DNA from: Anaerozeibacter quisquiliarum
GTDB taxonomy: Bacteria; Bacillota; Clostridia; Christensenellales; Aristaeellaceae
Assembly: GCA_051162045.1 (NCBI GenBank)
Contig: JBISDI010000008.1
Reading direction: 5' to 3' (one strand)
Length of the DNA stretch: 64,000 nucleotides
Position 1 is the first letter of the stretch. Every line of letters begins with the position of its first letter. This document shows positions 16,380 through 24,832 of this stretch, piece after piece. The notes under the pieces are model-generated. The model searched no databases and had not been told where the DNA came from. It worked only from the letters and a program-made list of their open reading frames with translations. A program made the translations under genes and the position numbers.

Positions 16380-17245
16380 AAGTCCACCTCCTGCCTTGTG
16401 ATGAAGTGGTAGAGCGGGAACGCCAGCAGGGAAATCAGGACGAACATCAGCACGTTCCCCAGCGTGGCCAGGCCGTAGTACCCGGCGGAGTACTGCTTGT
16501 AGATGATCGACGCCAGCAGGTCCGTGGCGAAGCCCGGGCCGCCCTTCGTGGTCACCCAGATCAGGTCGAACGTGCGCAGACCGCCGATGAACGCCAGGAT
16601 GATGACCGAGTTCATGGCCGGGCGGCACAGCGGAAGAGTGATGTGCAGGAATTTGTCCCAGGTTGAACCGCCGTCGATGGAGATCGCTTCATAATATTGC
16701 TCCGGGATGGACAGGATGCCCGCGATGTAGATCACGGTCGCAATGCCCACCCCCTTCCACACATCAACCAAGATCACCGAGTACAGCGCCAGGTTCACAT
16801 TACCGAGCCAGTCCGGCCCGCTGACGCCGATGGCGGCCAAGGCGGCGTTGATCAGGCCGCGGGTCGGGTGCATCAGCGAACGGAACGTGATGCCCACCGC
16901 CAAAGTTGAGATCAGATTGGGGAAAAACAGGATTGAACGCAGCGCGTTGCGGCTGCGGAGGAAGCTGGAACTTAAAACCGCGCCGAAGATCAGCCCCAAG
17001 ACCACCTTGAGGCCGCAGGTCAGCGACGCGTAGATCAGGGTGTTTTTGAAGCCGATGCGCAGGGAAATCTCCCTGAAGAACATTTTCAGGTTATCAAACC
17101 CGGTGAACGTCCACGCGGACAGCGTCCACGTGGTCATGCTGAAGAAGAAGGACATGATCGTGGGCAGCAGGAACAATACGAAGAATATGATGCCGGCGGG
17201 CAATAGAAACCAGCCGGAGTACATGCGCCTGATCGCTTTGGGCAA
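16376..17245 (-). CDS. Carbohydrate ABC transporter permease (MalF/MsmF/UgpA class)
   Basis: Integral membrane subunit of 289 residues with six hydrophobic helices and the segment SIPEQYYEAISIDGGSTWDKF as its EAA loop. The start codon is TTG at 17245, preceded by GGAGGTG at 7 bases; the next in-frame ATG is seven codons in and lacks a ribosome site. It pairs with the MsmG-class permease through an ATGA overlap. It is separated from the binding-protein gene by 206 bases that hold two hairpins. Confidence 0.93.
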   Translation of the reverse strand: MPKAIRRMYSGWFLLPAGIIFFVLFLLPTIMSFFFSMTTWTLSAWTFTGFDNLKMFFREISLRIGFKNTLIYASLTCGLKVVLGLIFGAVLSSSFLRSRNALRSILFFPNLISTLAVGITFRSLMHPTRGLINAALAAIGVSGPDWLGNVNLALYSVILVDVWKGVGIATVIYIAGILSIPEQYYEAISIDGGSTWDKFLHITLPLCRPAMNSVIILAFIGGLRTFDLIWVTTKGGPGFATDLLASIIYKQYSAGYYGLATLGNVLMFVLISLLAFPLYHFITRQEVDL

Positions 17246-17267
17246 GGCTTACACCTCCGTAAGAAGC

Positions 17268-17393
17268 GCGCCGGCCATGCCGGCGCCTGAAAATGCGCCG
17301 GGCCGCCGGGAACCTTTCCAGGAATGAACCGGCCTGTGCGCGAATGGGCAGGCCCGATTAGGGATCAGAGAGGGCTTTTGGCCCTCTCTGATC
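17268..17393 (-). other. Two intercistronic stem-loops after the binding-protein gene
   Basis: A perfect 13-bp stem with a 5-base loop at 17363-17393 (GATCAGAGAGGGC/GCCCTCTCTGATC) and a perfect 8-bp stem with a 3-base loop at 17268-17286 (GCGCCGGC/GCCGGCGC). They fill most of the gap between the binding protein and permease genes. Neither is followed by a good U-run. They probably stabilise or attenuate the mRNA so that more binding protein is made. Confidence 0.7.
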
Positions 17394-17451
17394 GCCGCTC
17401 AAATCCTGCGAATGATCCGTGGAGCGGATTCCTTTTATTCACGATCGCCGA

Positions 17452-18726
17452 TTACCAGCCCGCCAGGCCCAACTGCTTGGCCTGCTTCTCTACGTCCGCG
17501 TCGTACTCTGCCGCACATTCTTCGGGGGTGCGCAGGCCGCCCATGCACTCGATGCAGATCTGCGGCGAGTTAGGGCCCTTGACGGAGGTGATGAACTCGA
17601 GCGCCGGCGCGGTCTTGCCCGCTTCGAAGTAAGGCATCATGTCCTTGACGCCTTCATAGGCGTTCTCGGGCATATGGACGCCGGACACCACATAGGGGCC
17701 TTCCGCCTGGGTCGCGGCGGCGTAGGTGGCCAGGCCCTCGGGCGAAACGAAGAGCTCGATCCACTTGAGCGCGGTTTCGACGTTGGCGCCGTTCTTATAC
17801 ACGTAGATGGAGTTGGGCAGCCAGACGGTCAGGCCGTGGTCGTCCGCATTGTCGCCGGGCTGGCCGAACACGCCGATGTTATCGGCGGCCTCGCGGCCGA
17901 AGTTCTTTTCGATGTTGGTGATGGCGTTGGTCAACATCGGGTAGTGCACGCCCGAGCCCTCCACGAGCATCTGCAGCGCGTAATCATAGGTGTTGGTGTT
18001 GTAGTCGGCGTTCATGAATCCCTTCTGGTACACTTCCGCCATCTTCTGGAAGGCCTTGAAGGCAGCCGGATCGGCGGCATACTTGGCCTTGTTGTTGTTG
18101 AAATCCTGCGCGAAGTTGGGGTTTTGCTTCTGGACGTTGTAGAAATCGGCCAGCAGGATCAACTGGCTGGACCAATCGTCGCCGAAGGAGGCGATGACGG
18201 CGGTCTTGTCCGCAGCCTTGATCTTCTCGCAGTTGGCCATCAGGTCCGCCCAGGTATGGGGCACTTCAAGGCCCAATTCCCGATATACGGCTTTGTTGTA
18301 CAGCCAAGCGCCCACGAACGACGAGCCGGAAGGCACGCCGTAGACCTTGCCGTCCACCGTGACGGTCACCTTATAGGAATCGGAGAAGGTGGACATGAAG
18401 GGCATGTCGGTCAGGTCCACAAAGTTCTGGGCCGGGTTGAGCGAGGACAGGAGGGAGCCGGAGTTGAAGTAGCACAGATCGGCCATCTCACCGGCGGCCA
18501 GGCGGGTGCGGACGACGTTCTCACCCTCGGCGCCGCCGGGGCGGACTTCGATCTCGAGGTCGATGCCCAGCTTCTCCTTCGCCAGCGCGGCAATCGCTTC
18601 GATGCCGACCGTGGGCGAGGTATTGTCGATCAGCAACGTCAGCGTCGTGCCTTCGGCAGATGCAGGAATGCTCGCAGACGCAACAATCAGGATCAGAGTC
18701 ATCAGCAGAATGTACAGTTTCTTCAC
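17452..18726 (-). CDS. Extracellular solute-binding protein family 1 (carbohydrate ABC importer)
   Basis: Secreted sugar-binding protein of 424 residues: a signal peptide (MKKLYILLMTLILIVASASIPASA) and then a family-1 solute-binding fold (LTLLIDNTSPTVGIEAIAALAKEKLGIDLEIEV; LCYFNSGSLLSSLNP; VYGVPSGSSFVGAWLYNKAVYRELGLEVPHTW). No lipobox is obvious at the cleavage region. The start codon is GTG with AAAGGTGG 8 bases upstream. It has its own promoter and is followed by two permeases and a rhamnosidase, so its ligand is probably a rhamnose-containing oligosaccharide. That link is inferred from context. Confidence 0.93.
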   Translation of the reverse strand: MKKLYILLMTLILIVASASIPASAEGTTLTLLIDNTSPTVGIEAIAALAKEKLGIDLEIEVRPGGAEGENVVRTRLAAGEMADLCYFNSGSLLSSLNPAQNFVDLTDMPFMSTFSDSYKVTVTVDGKVYGVPSGSSFVGAWLYNKAVYRELGLEVPHTWADLMANCEKIKAADKTAVIASFGDDWSSQLILLADFYNVQKQNPNFAQDFNNNKAKYAADPAAFKAFQKMAEVYQKGFMNADYNTNTYDYALQMLVEGSGVHYPMLTNAITNIEKNFGREAADNIGVFGQPGDNADDHGLTVWLPNSIYVYKNGANVETALKWIELFVSPEGLATYAAATQAEGPYVVSGVHMPENAYEGVKDMMPYFEAGKTAPALEFITSVKGPNSPQICIECMGGLRTPEECAAEYDADVEKQAKQLGLAGW

Positions 18727-18761
18727 TCAATAAGCCACCTTTCCGCATATTATGTAATGCG

Positions 18762-18791
18762 ATGGTAGCACGAAGGGCGACGGCCTGTCAA
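18762..18791 (-). promoter_or_regulatory. Promoter of the rhamnoside transport operon
   Basis: On the minus strand TTGACA (18791-18786), an 18-base spacer and TACCAT (18767-18762) lie about 35 bases before the GTG start, downstream of the response-regulator gene. Confidence 0.65.
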
Positions 18792-18820
18792 TGGACAATC
18801 CAGTCAGGGGTATGGACAAA

Positions 18821-19723
18821 TCAATCGGGCTTGGCGGTTCCTTCCCCCGGCCGACAGGCCTTGGCGAATTCTGTGGGCGTCAAGCCGGTTTCAGCGCGGA
18901 ACACGCGGCTGAAGTACAATGGGTCGGGAAATCCAGCCTCGCGGGCGATCTCCTTCATGCGGCGGGAGGGTTCCCGCTCGATGAGCGCCTTCGCGCGCTC
19001 GACGCGTCGGTCGGTCAGGTATTCCACGAAGGAACAGCGGGCGTAGCTGCGGAACAGGCGGCTAACGGTGGCCTGCGACATGCCCAGGGCGCGGCACACG
19101 CCTTTCAGCGTCAGCTTTTCGCCGAGCTTTCGCCCGATGTAGCCGGTCAGCGCCTCAAAATCCGCCCGGGCGTGGTCGCTATGCCCGGCGCGGGCGCGGG
19201 CGGCATGCTCCTCGATCAGCCTGTCGAGCCTCTCGCGCAGCTCCGCCGGGCTGAGCGCGTCTCGAACGGCGCACCCTGCCTCGGCGTCGAGCGCCGTCGT
19301 CTCATCCCGGGTTGGCGCCGCCGCGCCGAGCGCCGATTGTGCCCTGCGCGAAAACTCCAATCGCAGCGAAAGGCGCGTCAGGCAGTCGCGCAATTCGGCG
19401 GGTTTCACCGGCTTCAGGAGGTAATCGGAAACGCCGAAGCGCAGCGCGGTCTTCGCGTACTCGAACCGCTCGTATCCGCTGACGATGACCACCGGGACCA
19501 GCGGCCACGCGGCGCGCACCGCCTCGGCCAGTTCAAGGCCGTCCATGACCGGCATCGCGATATCGGTGACGACGATATCCACACGGTCCTTGCGCATCAC
19601 GGTCAGCGCCTCCTCACCGTTCTCGGCGGTACCGACCAGTTCCACGTCGGGCATCCGCCGGACGACCGAGGTAAGGTAGTCCGCCGATGCCGGTTCGTCC
19701 TCCACCAAAAGCACGCGGATCAA
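18821..19723 (-). CDS. YesN-type response regulator with AraC-family output
   Basis: DNA-binding regulator of 300 residues. The receiver domain opens with IRVLLVEDEPASADYL, has the phospho-Asp in VDIVVTDIAMPVMDG and Lys in YLLKPVKPAEL; the C-terminal AraC double helix-turn-helix includes MSQATVSRLFRSY and EIAREAGFPDPLYFSRVFRAETG. The start is TTG at 19723 (TTGA overlap with the kinase stop), with GAGGAGGGA just upstream; a longer frame lies wholly inside the kinase gene. It should control the promoter at 18762-18791. Confidence 0.92.
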   Translation of the reverse strand: MIRVLLVEDEPASADYLTSVVRRMPDVELVGTAENGEEALTVMRKDRVDIVVTDIAMPVMDGLELAEAVRAAWPLVPVVIVSGYERFEYAKTALRFGVSDYLLKPVKPAELRDCLTRLSLRLEFSRRAQSALGAAAPTRDETTALDAEAGCAVRDALSPAELRERLDRLIEEHAARARAGHSDHARADFEALTGYIGRKLGEKLTLKGVCRALGMSQATVSRLFRSYARCSFVEYLTDRRVERAKALIEREPSRRMKEIAREAGFPDPLYFSRVFRAETGLTPTEFAKACRPGEGTAKPD

Positions 19724-21447
19724 GCGCGTCCCTCCTCTCTCGGCGGCACCAGGATCTCCACCCGCGCGCCCGATTCTTCGTTGGATATGGTCATACGGCA
19801 TGCGCAGCCGAAGTGGTAGTGTAGCCGGGCGTATGTGTTAATCAGGCCCATGCCGCCGATGGACAGCCCTTCCGCGCCGGGGCGGAAGGAACCGGATCGC
19901 ACCGCGCTCAATTTCCGCTGCAGGTCTTGCATGACTTCTTCCCCGAAGCCCTCTCCGTTGTCCGTCACTTCAACACGCCAGGCTCCACGGTCTGCCCGCG
20001 CGCGCACCTCCACGTCCATCCGTCCCCCCTTGCGGGCGAAACCGTGCCGGATGGCGTTCTCGGCCAGCGGTTGCAGCGTCATCTTCGGCAGGCGCAAGGC
20101 CAGCATATCCTCCGGAATGTCCACCACGTAATGGAGCCTGTGACGAAACCGCTGTTGCATCAGCGCAAGGTACGCCTCGAGGTGCGCCTTCTCCTCGCCC
20201 AGCGTCGCCAGCCGCCGCTCAGTATCGGTAGAGTAGCGCAGCATATGTGCGATGCCCGCGCAGATTGTCAGGATCTCCTCGTCGCCGGTCTGCATTGCCC
20301 GGTTCATGATGACATTGAGGGTATTGTACAAGAAATGGGGGTCGATCTGCGCCTGAAGCGCGTCCAGCCGCGCCTCCAACTCCAACCGCTGGGCGCGCAT
20401 CTTGTCGTCCACCGCGCCGCCCAGCCGCTCGCACAGGCGGTTGTACGCCTCGTTGAGCGACTTGAGCTCGTCCACGCTGTGGGGTGCGGTCCGTCCGTCC
20501 AGGTTATCCAGCGCGGTCTGGTCCATCGCCTCCTGCAGCGTGCGCAGCGGGCGCATGAGTCGGCGGGTGGCGAAGTAAATGTAGAAGAAGGAACCCATCA
20601 GCGCAACCAGGCAGATCAGCACAATCTGCAGCGCCCCGGGCGCGAGGTCCGCCCGCACCACGGCAGAGTCCAGTGTAAGCCTTGCGTATAGCCCATAGCG
20701 GTTCATTTCGCTGGTGACCACGATGGCTCCCACCGGCGCGCCCTGCCGCCCTTGCTCCGGCGTGTAGAAAACGCCGCCGCCGTCCATCAGCTCAACGCCG
20801 ACCCCTTCGAAGCCGCCCAGCGTCAGCAGTTCGTCCAGCTCCGCCTGCGCGCGCTGCACCTCGATGTAGCAGGTGACGCCCGAAACCGTCCTGAGCGCCC
20901 GGGCCGCGCCGTACACCCGCTGCGTCGTCGCGCTCCAGGGATTGCGGTAGGGCGCGACCAGGAACAGCTTCCCTTGGAGCTTCGCCGCGTCACCGATCCA
21001 GGAAATGCCCTCGATCACCTCGGCCACGCGTACCGGGCTCGGCGTCGCGGCGCGGAAGTTGCTGGAGAAGTAGTCGCCGACCTCGTCGAAGAGCACGATC
21101 TGGTGAAAGTGCTTGTCCACCGCGTAGCTCTTGAACAGACGGTTGATCGCAGAGGCGCTGTCTGCCAGGATCAGCCGGTTGCGCTCGGCGCTCCGACCCG
21201 GCATGGTATAGGTGGACAGCGCGGATAGAAAGTCCGGTTCGGACAGTATGAATAAAAGCGCCACGTCGATCTGCTGGATACGGGATTCCACCTGCAGCGA
21301 CAGCTTTTCCGCCACGGTATACAGCTCGTTGGCGGTCTTTTGCAGCGCGGCGCGCTCGTTGTAGCGATAGAAAATCACACCGGTTAGCGCCACCAGCGCT
21401 ACGACCAGCGCAAAGCTCAAAATCAGCAGCTTGACATGAATGCGCAT
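19720..21447 (-). CDS. YesM-type sensor histidine kinase
   Basis: Membrane sensor kinase of 575 residues from the chosen start. Helix 1 is LLILSFALVVALVALTGVIFY, then a ~260-residue extracellular sensor, a second helix (IVLICLVALMGSFFYIYFA), HAMP, the phospho-acceptor block ALQAQIDPHFLYNTLNVI and the ATPase motifs (LQPLAENAIRHGF; VTDNGEGFG; GGMGLINTYARLH). The frame can start at 21528, but that ATG lies inside the -10 box of a strong promoter, so translation must begin downstream: 21447 (MRIHVKLL) or 21498. It overlaps the regulator by TTGA. Confidence 0.9.
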   Translation of the reverse strand: MRIHVKLLILSFALVVALVALTGVIFYRYNERAALQKTANELYTVAEKLSLQVESRIQQIDVALLFILSEPDFLSALSTYTMPGRSAERNRLILADSASAINRLFKSYAVDKHFHQIVLFDEVGDYFSSNFRAATPSPVRVAEVIEGISWIGDAAKLQGKLFLVAPYRNPWSATTQRVYGAARALRTVSGVTCYIEVQRAQAELDELLTLGGFEGVGVELMDGGGVFYTPEQGRQGAPVGAIVVTSEMNRYGLYARLTLDSAVVRADLAPGALQIVLICLVALMGSFFYIYFATRRLMRPLRTLQEAMDQTALDNLDGRTAPHSVDELKSLNEAYNRLCERLGGAVDDKMRAQRLELEARLDALQAQIDPHFLYNTLNVIMNRAMQTGDEEILTICAGIAHMLRYSTDTERRLATLGEEKAHLEAYLALMQQRFRHRLHYVVDIPEDMLALRLPKMTLQPLAENAIRHGFARKGGRMDVEVRARADRGAWRVEVTDNGEGFGEEVMQDLQRKLSAVRSGSFRPGAEGLSIGGMGLINTYARLHYHFGCACRMTISNEESGARVEILVPPREEGRA

Positions 21448-21526
21448 CGCAGCAAAAGCCCGCCTGTCGCTCTCCAAAATCTTGGATTCACTCGGCATGC
21501 CCGAGGTGACCCTAGAATTTACATTC

Positions 21527-21555
21527 ATTATGCGGCTTCAATGAACCAATGTCAA
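21527..21555 (-). promoter_or_regulatory. Strong promoter of the histidine kinase-regulator operon
   Basis: On the minus strand TTGACA (21555-21550), a 17-base spacer and CATAAT (21532-21527). The -10 overlaps the most upstream ATG of the kinase frame, which rules that start out. Confidence 0.75.
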
Positions 21556-21572
21556 GCCCACGCAAACATCGG

Positions 21573-21755
21573 CTAAACTATCGGGTCGTCAGCAGGGAAT
21601 CGGACAAAAAGCTGAGCGGCGAGCGTCGGGGCGATTGGCCCACAGACGTAGCCAATGAAGGCGAACATGGCGTTCCCGGCCTTCCGCCCGGAAGAATCGC
21701 ACATGGTGAACGGCCTCCTTAAGCCTTCGTCGAATTTCCTGCGTATTCCGGACAT
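21573..21755 (-). CDS. Possible small protein with a hydrophobic segment
   Basis: A 60-codon frame (MSGIRRKFDEGLRRPFTMC...) with AGGAGGG 6 bases before its ATG. A second AAGGAGG lies before an internal Met, which would give 43 residues. The C-terminal half is hydrophobic (AMFAFIGYVCGPIAPTLAAQLFV), as in small membrane proteins. It lies between a structured leader and the kinase promoter. I recognise no family. Two good ribosome sites argue for translation, but without homologues it stays tentative. Confidence 0.4.
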   Translation of the reverse strand: MSGIRRKFDEGLRRPFTMCDSSGRKAGNAMFAFIGYVCGPIAPTLAAQLFVRFPADDPIV

Positions 21756-21779
21756 GGGGAACCCTCCTGCTGCTTTGAG

Positions 21780-21905
21780 ATGCTCGGTAGGGAGTTTCCC
21801 GCAGGGGCAATTCCCCTCGCAGGGAGACCCTTCGCTGACCCCCATGGCGGCGCAGGCTCCTTGTCAAACCCTCGAACGGCCAATTCCCGGCCAGTCACGC
21901 CTTAC
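21780..21905 (-). other. Structured leader with ZTP-riboswitch-like motifs
   Basis: Upstream of the small frame, the minus strand holds AGGCGTGACTGGC (21902-21890), GGAGCCT (21860-21854) and CGCCGCCATGGGG. Their order and spacing resemble the ZTP (pfl) aptamer: TGACTGGC, GGAG, then a 3' CCGCCTGGGC element. AGGC/GCCT could form the first stem. A further hairpin with CGAGGGG/CCCCTGCG follows. The CCGCC box has an extra A and the inner stem is not canonical, so this is a candidate only. Confidence 0.3.
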
Positions 21906-21985
21906 CCATCTGTCCGGTATTCTAACACAGACCCTCGCGTCATTGACAAAAGCGGGAAAATATAAACCATGTATTATTCAAACCG

Positions 21986-22014
21986 TTGACAAACTCGAAA
22001 TTTCTTGTTATGAT
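21986..22014 (+). promoter_or_regulatory. Promoter of the ROK-regulator gene
   Basis: TTGACA (21986-21991), a 17-base spacer and TATGAT (22009-22014) lie 45 bases before the ROK start codon. The surrounding 100 bases are AT-rich. Confidence 0.8.
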
Positions 22015-22058
22015 ATGCGCGTAAAAGTTAAGAAGGATTACTAACTAGGAGTTATGTC

Positions 22059-23285
22059 ATGTCGCAGTCATTTGTGGAAATATCGGGAAGTCCGGACGTC
22101 AGAGGGCACAACCAACGGGCAATTCTGCGGGCGATCTTTCAGCAGGGGACCACTTCCAGGGCCTCGCTGTCGAGGCTTTTGGGCATCAGCAAGCCCGCGA
22201 TCTCCGAAAACCTGTCGCCGTTTTTTGCCTCCGGTCTTGTAGAGGAGGTCGGTGAGGGTGCGAGCGGGGAGGGCGGCGGCCGCCGACCCAAAATGCTGCG
22301 CATCAACTTTCACCACCGATACATCATTGCGATCGACCTGAACCGCACGGAATTGGTCTTCGCGTTGGGAGATTTGAACAACGAGATCATGGAAACCCTG
22401 AGCATTCCCTCGCCGGCCGATACGCGCATGGAAACGTACATCGAAACGGTCAACCAGGGCGTCTGGCAGCTTCTCGACCGACGCAGCCTGACACGGCAGG
22501 ATCTGGTCTTTATCTCGTTTGCGTCCCCCGGCGTATACGACAGCGACGGCAACCCCTTGGGCTGCAACCCGAAATACGCTGGCGCACCCTGGGCCTCGAT
22601 CAACCTGTGCGAAGCGATGCGCGAGCGCTTTCAGGTGGACAGCATGGCCATCAACGACATCAACGCCGCCGCGCTGGGTGAGCGAATGCTGTCTGGCGAT
22701 CCGCGCATGGACAATATGCTCTACATAAGCTGCGGGCTGGGGTTTGGCGCCGGGCTGATTCTGGACGGGCAGCTCTACGCCGGGCGCCACTTCGCAGCGG
22801 GTGAGATCTACAACTATGTGGACACAGACCACATCGCGCGCTCCGTCGGTATTGAGGAGGACATCTGCACCAAAGGGCTCATCCGACGCGTACGGGAGGC
22901 CGTTTCGGCCGAAGGCGCTCCCGGATTTCCACCGCCGGAGCGGATCCGGTTTTCGGATGTGGTGGATGCGTACCGGAAGCGGGATGCTCTGGTGACACGC
23001 ATTGTGCGCGAGGTCTGCGAGGCAATTGCGATGGTGGCATTCAACTTCGCCAGCCTCCTGGATGTGGAAACGGTGGTCTTTGGTGGGGATTACCTGCCGT
23101 TCGGCCCTACGATGCTGGAAGAAATGGATCGGCTGCTTGGCCGATGTTCCCTTATCGCGCCCGAAATCTCCCTGGCGTCCGTATCCCAACATGCCGGGAT
23201 TCATGGACTGCTGCATGCGGCTCGTGAGAAGTACTTTGACGACCTCTGTCAAAAGGCCAACCGGAGGGAGGTGTTGATGGCATGA
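22059..23285 (+). CDS. ROK-family transcriptional repressor
   Basis: Sugar-responsive repressor of 408 residues. The N-terminal winged helix-turn-helix (QRAILRAIFQQGTTSRASLSRLLGISKPAISENL) binds DNA; the ROK domain follows (IIAIDLNRTELVFALGDLNNEI; FASPGVYDSDGNPLG; YISCGLGFGAGLILDGQ; FGGDYLPFGP). The Cys-rich zinc motif of canonical ROK proteins is not visible, and the region after HFAAGEIYNYV is divergent, so sugar-kinase activity is unlikely. AGGAG at 22047-22051 supports the ATG at 22059. It is the first gene of the degraded sugar locus and overlaps the next (broken) gene by ATGA. Confidence 0.9.
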   Translation: MSQSFVEISGSPDVRGHNQRAILRAIFQQGTTSRASLSRLLGISKPAISENLSPFFASGLVEEVGEGASGEGGGRRPKMLRINFHHRYIIAIDLNRTELVFALGDLNNEIMETLSIPSPADTRMETYIETVNQGVWQLLDRRSLTRQDLVFISFASPGVYDSDGNPLGCNPKYAGAPWASINLCEAMRERFQVDSMAINDINAAALGERMLSGDPRMDNMLYISCGLGFGAGLILDGQLYAGRHFAAGEIYNYVDTDHIARSVGIEEDICTKGLIRRVREAVSAEGAPGFPPPERIRFSDVVDAYRKRDALVTRIVREVCEAIAMVAFNFASLLDVETVVFGGDYLPFGPTMLEEMDRLLGRCSLIAPEISLASVSQHAGIHGLLHAAREKYFDDLCQKANRREVLMA

Positions 23286-23440
23286 ATCCGGTGAAGCGAA
23301 CGCCGGCTGCCATCCATTGCGAAGCTTGTGACCGAATCCCGGTCGTCCCGCTGATCGTCCAGCACGCTCCGGAAGTCTCGCGCATTGCGCATGCTCCGCG
23401 CTGCCGGATATGCCGCCGGGCAACGCCCACAAAAATCTGA
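23282..23440 (+). pseudogene. 5' remnant of a uroporphyrinogen-decarboxylase-like gene
   Basis: An ATG overlapping the ROK stop (ATGA) opens a 52-codon frame. Its first ~36 residues (AAIHCEACDRIPVVPLIVQHA) look like the N-terminus of the URO-D/MtaA methyltransferase family, which normally has about 330-380 residues. The similarity then stops and the frame ends before the binding-protein ribosome site. This suggests a full gene once sat here and nearly all of it was deleted. The family call is from pattern memory. Confidence 0.5.
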
Positions 23441-23480
23441 TTTGCGGAACACCGCAAAATTCAATAGGGGAGGAAGCCTT

Positions 23481-24758
23481 ATGAAAAAGACGGTGTGGAT
23501 TGCCCTGGTCTTGGTCGTTTGCCTGCTCGCCGGAACCTCGACGGCAATGGCGTCTGGCGCGAAGCCCTACGAGGGCCAGACGCTGACGGCGCTCTTCATG
23601 TCCAGCGTGTACGCCGAGGCTGCCCGGTCCATCGCGGACGAGTTTGAAGCTGCGACGGGCGCGAAACTGGAAGTCGTGGACTACCCCTACATCACGCTGC
23701 ACGACAAGGCGCTGCTGGATCTGACCAGCGGCACCGGTTCTTACGACGTAATCGACGTCGCCTGTCAGTGGGACGGCGAGTTCGCCCCGTACCTTGAGCC
23801 GCTCGACGCATACATCCAGAAGGACAATTGCGACACCACCGCATTCATCGAGAACGTGTTCAGCCAGGCCGGACAGTGGCAGGGTACGACGATCGGCATC
23901 CCCAACGCCAACACCCCGCAGGTGGTGGCCTACCGCACCGACCTGATCCCCGAGGGCCTGCCCAAGACCTGGGACGAGTACTGCGCGCTGCTTGAGAAGC
24001 TCAACGATTCCGCCAACGGTTTCTACGGTCTGGCCACCCCCGGCGTCCGCGAGCAGTATGGCGGAATCTGGGACTCGATCCTTTGGTCGATGGGCGGCGC
24101 CTGGGCGGACGAGGACTGGAACATCACCATCGATTCGCCCGAGGCCCGCGAGGCGCTCAGGAGCAGCAAACGCCAGATCGCCTGCGCCGACCCCGCCGTA
24201 CTCTCCTGGGGCCTTGAAGAAGCCATCGCGGCCTTCCTGGACGGCAAGGCCGCCGTGTGTGATGCCTGGCCGACGCTGGGCATCACCCTGAAGGGCGACG
24301 ACCCCGCGCAGAGCAAGATCGTCGGCAAGTGGGCGCTGGGCACCTTCCCCTACGAGAAGAACGGCATCACCAACCTGAGCGCATGGGATGTGGCGATCAA
24401 CGCCGCCTCCGAGAAGAAGGACCTGGGCTGGGAGTTCATCAAGATGTACACCTCTCCGGAGAACTAGCAGGCGTTCTACGAGCAGTTCTACATCTTCTCG
24501 CCCCGCAAGGCCTTCTGGGAGCAGGACGCCATCAAAGAAGCCGGGCTGTACCCGCTGCGCACCGCGCTGGACACCGCGCTGATCTGGTGGCGCGTGGCCG
24601 CATCCGTTGAGGCGGACACCGCCATCGGCACCGCCGTCAACGGCTACCTTGCCGGCCAGACCGATGAGGAGACCGCAATCGCCAACATGAAGGCCGGCCT
24701 TGAGCAGGCGTTGACCATGAATCCCATTGAGGAAGGCGTCAAGAACTACAACCATTAG
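23481..24758 (+). pseudogene. Extracellular solute-binding protein with an in-frame amber codon
   Basis: A family-1 sugar-binding protein of 425 codons: signal peptide (MKKTVWIALVLVVCLLAGTSTAMA), EFEAATGAKLEVVDYPYITLHDKALLDL, WQGTTIGIPNANTPQVVAYRTDLI and WGLEEAIAAFLDGKAAVCDAWPTLG. TAG at 24465-24467 interrupts it after residue 328. The same frame then continues with clearly coding sequence (QAFYEQFYIFSPRKAFWEQ ... EEGVKNYNH) to a second TAG at 24756-24758. A single CAG-to-TAG change explains it. A truncated protein would lack the last 96 residues. Readthrough or amber recoding is possible but unsupported elsewhere in the window. GGGGAGG precedes the ATG. Confidence 0.85.
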
Positions 24759-24777
24759 CACAAGGCGAGGATTGTCG

Positions 24778-24804
24778 CGGGGGTCAATCGGGCATTGGCC
24801 CCCG
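24778..24804 (+). other. Intercistronic stem-loop after the binding-protein gene
   Basis: CGGGGGTCAAT (24778-24788) pairs with ATTGGCCCCCG (24794-24804) with one wobble pair. It lies 19 bases past the second, presumably ancestral, stop codon, the same placement as in the two other sugar ABC operons here. Confidence 0.65.
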
Positions 24805-24832
24805 TGCAACGCAATCTTGGAGGTGCTGCCCC

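Noticed and set aside
21448..21528. ATG at 21528 as start of the second histidine kinase
   Set aside because: It overlaps the -10 box of a TTGACA-17-CATAAT promoter, so it would not be on the transcript.
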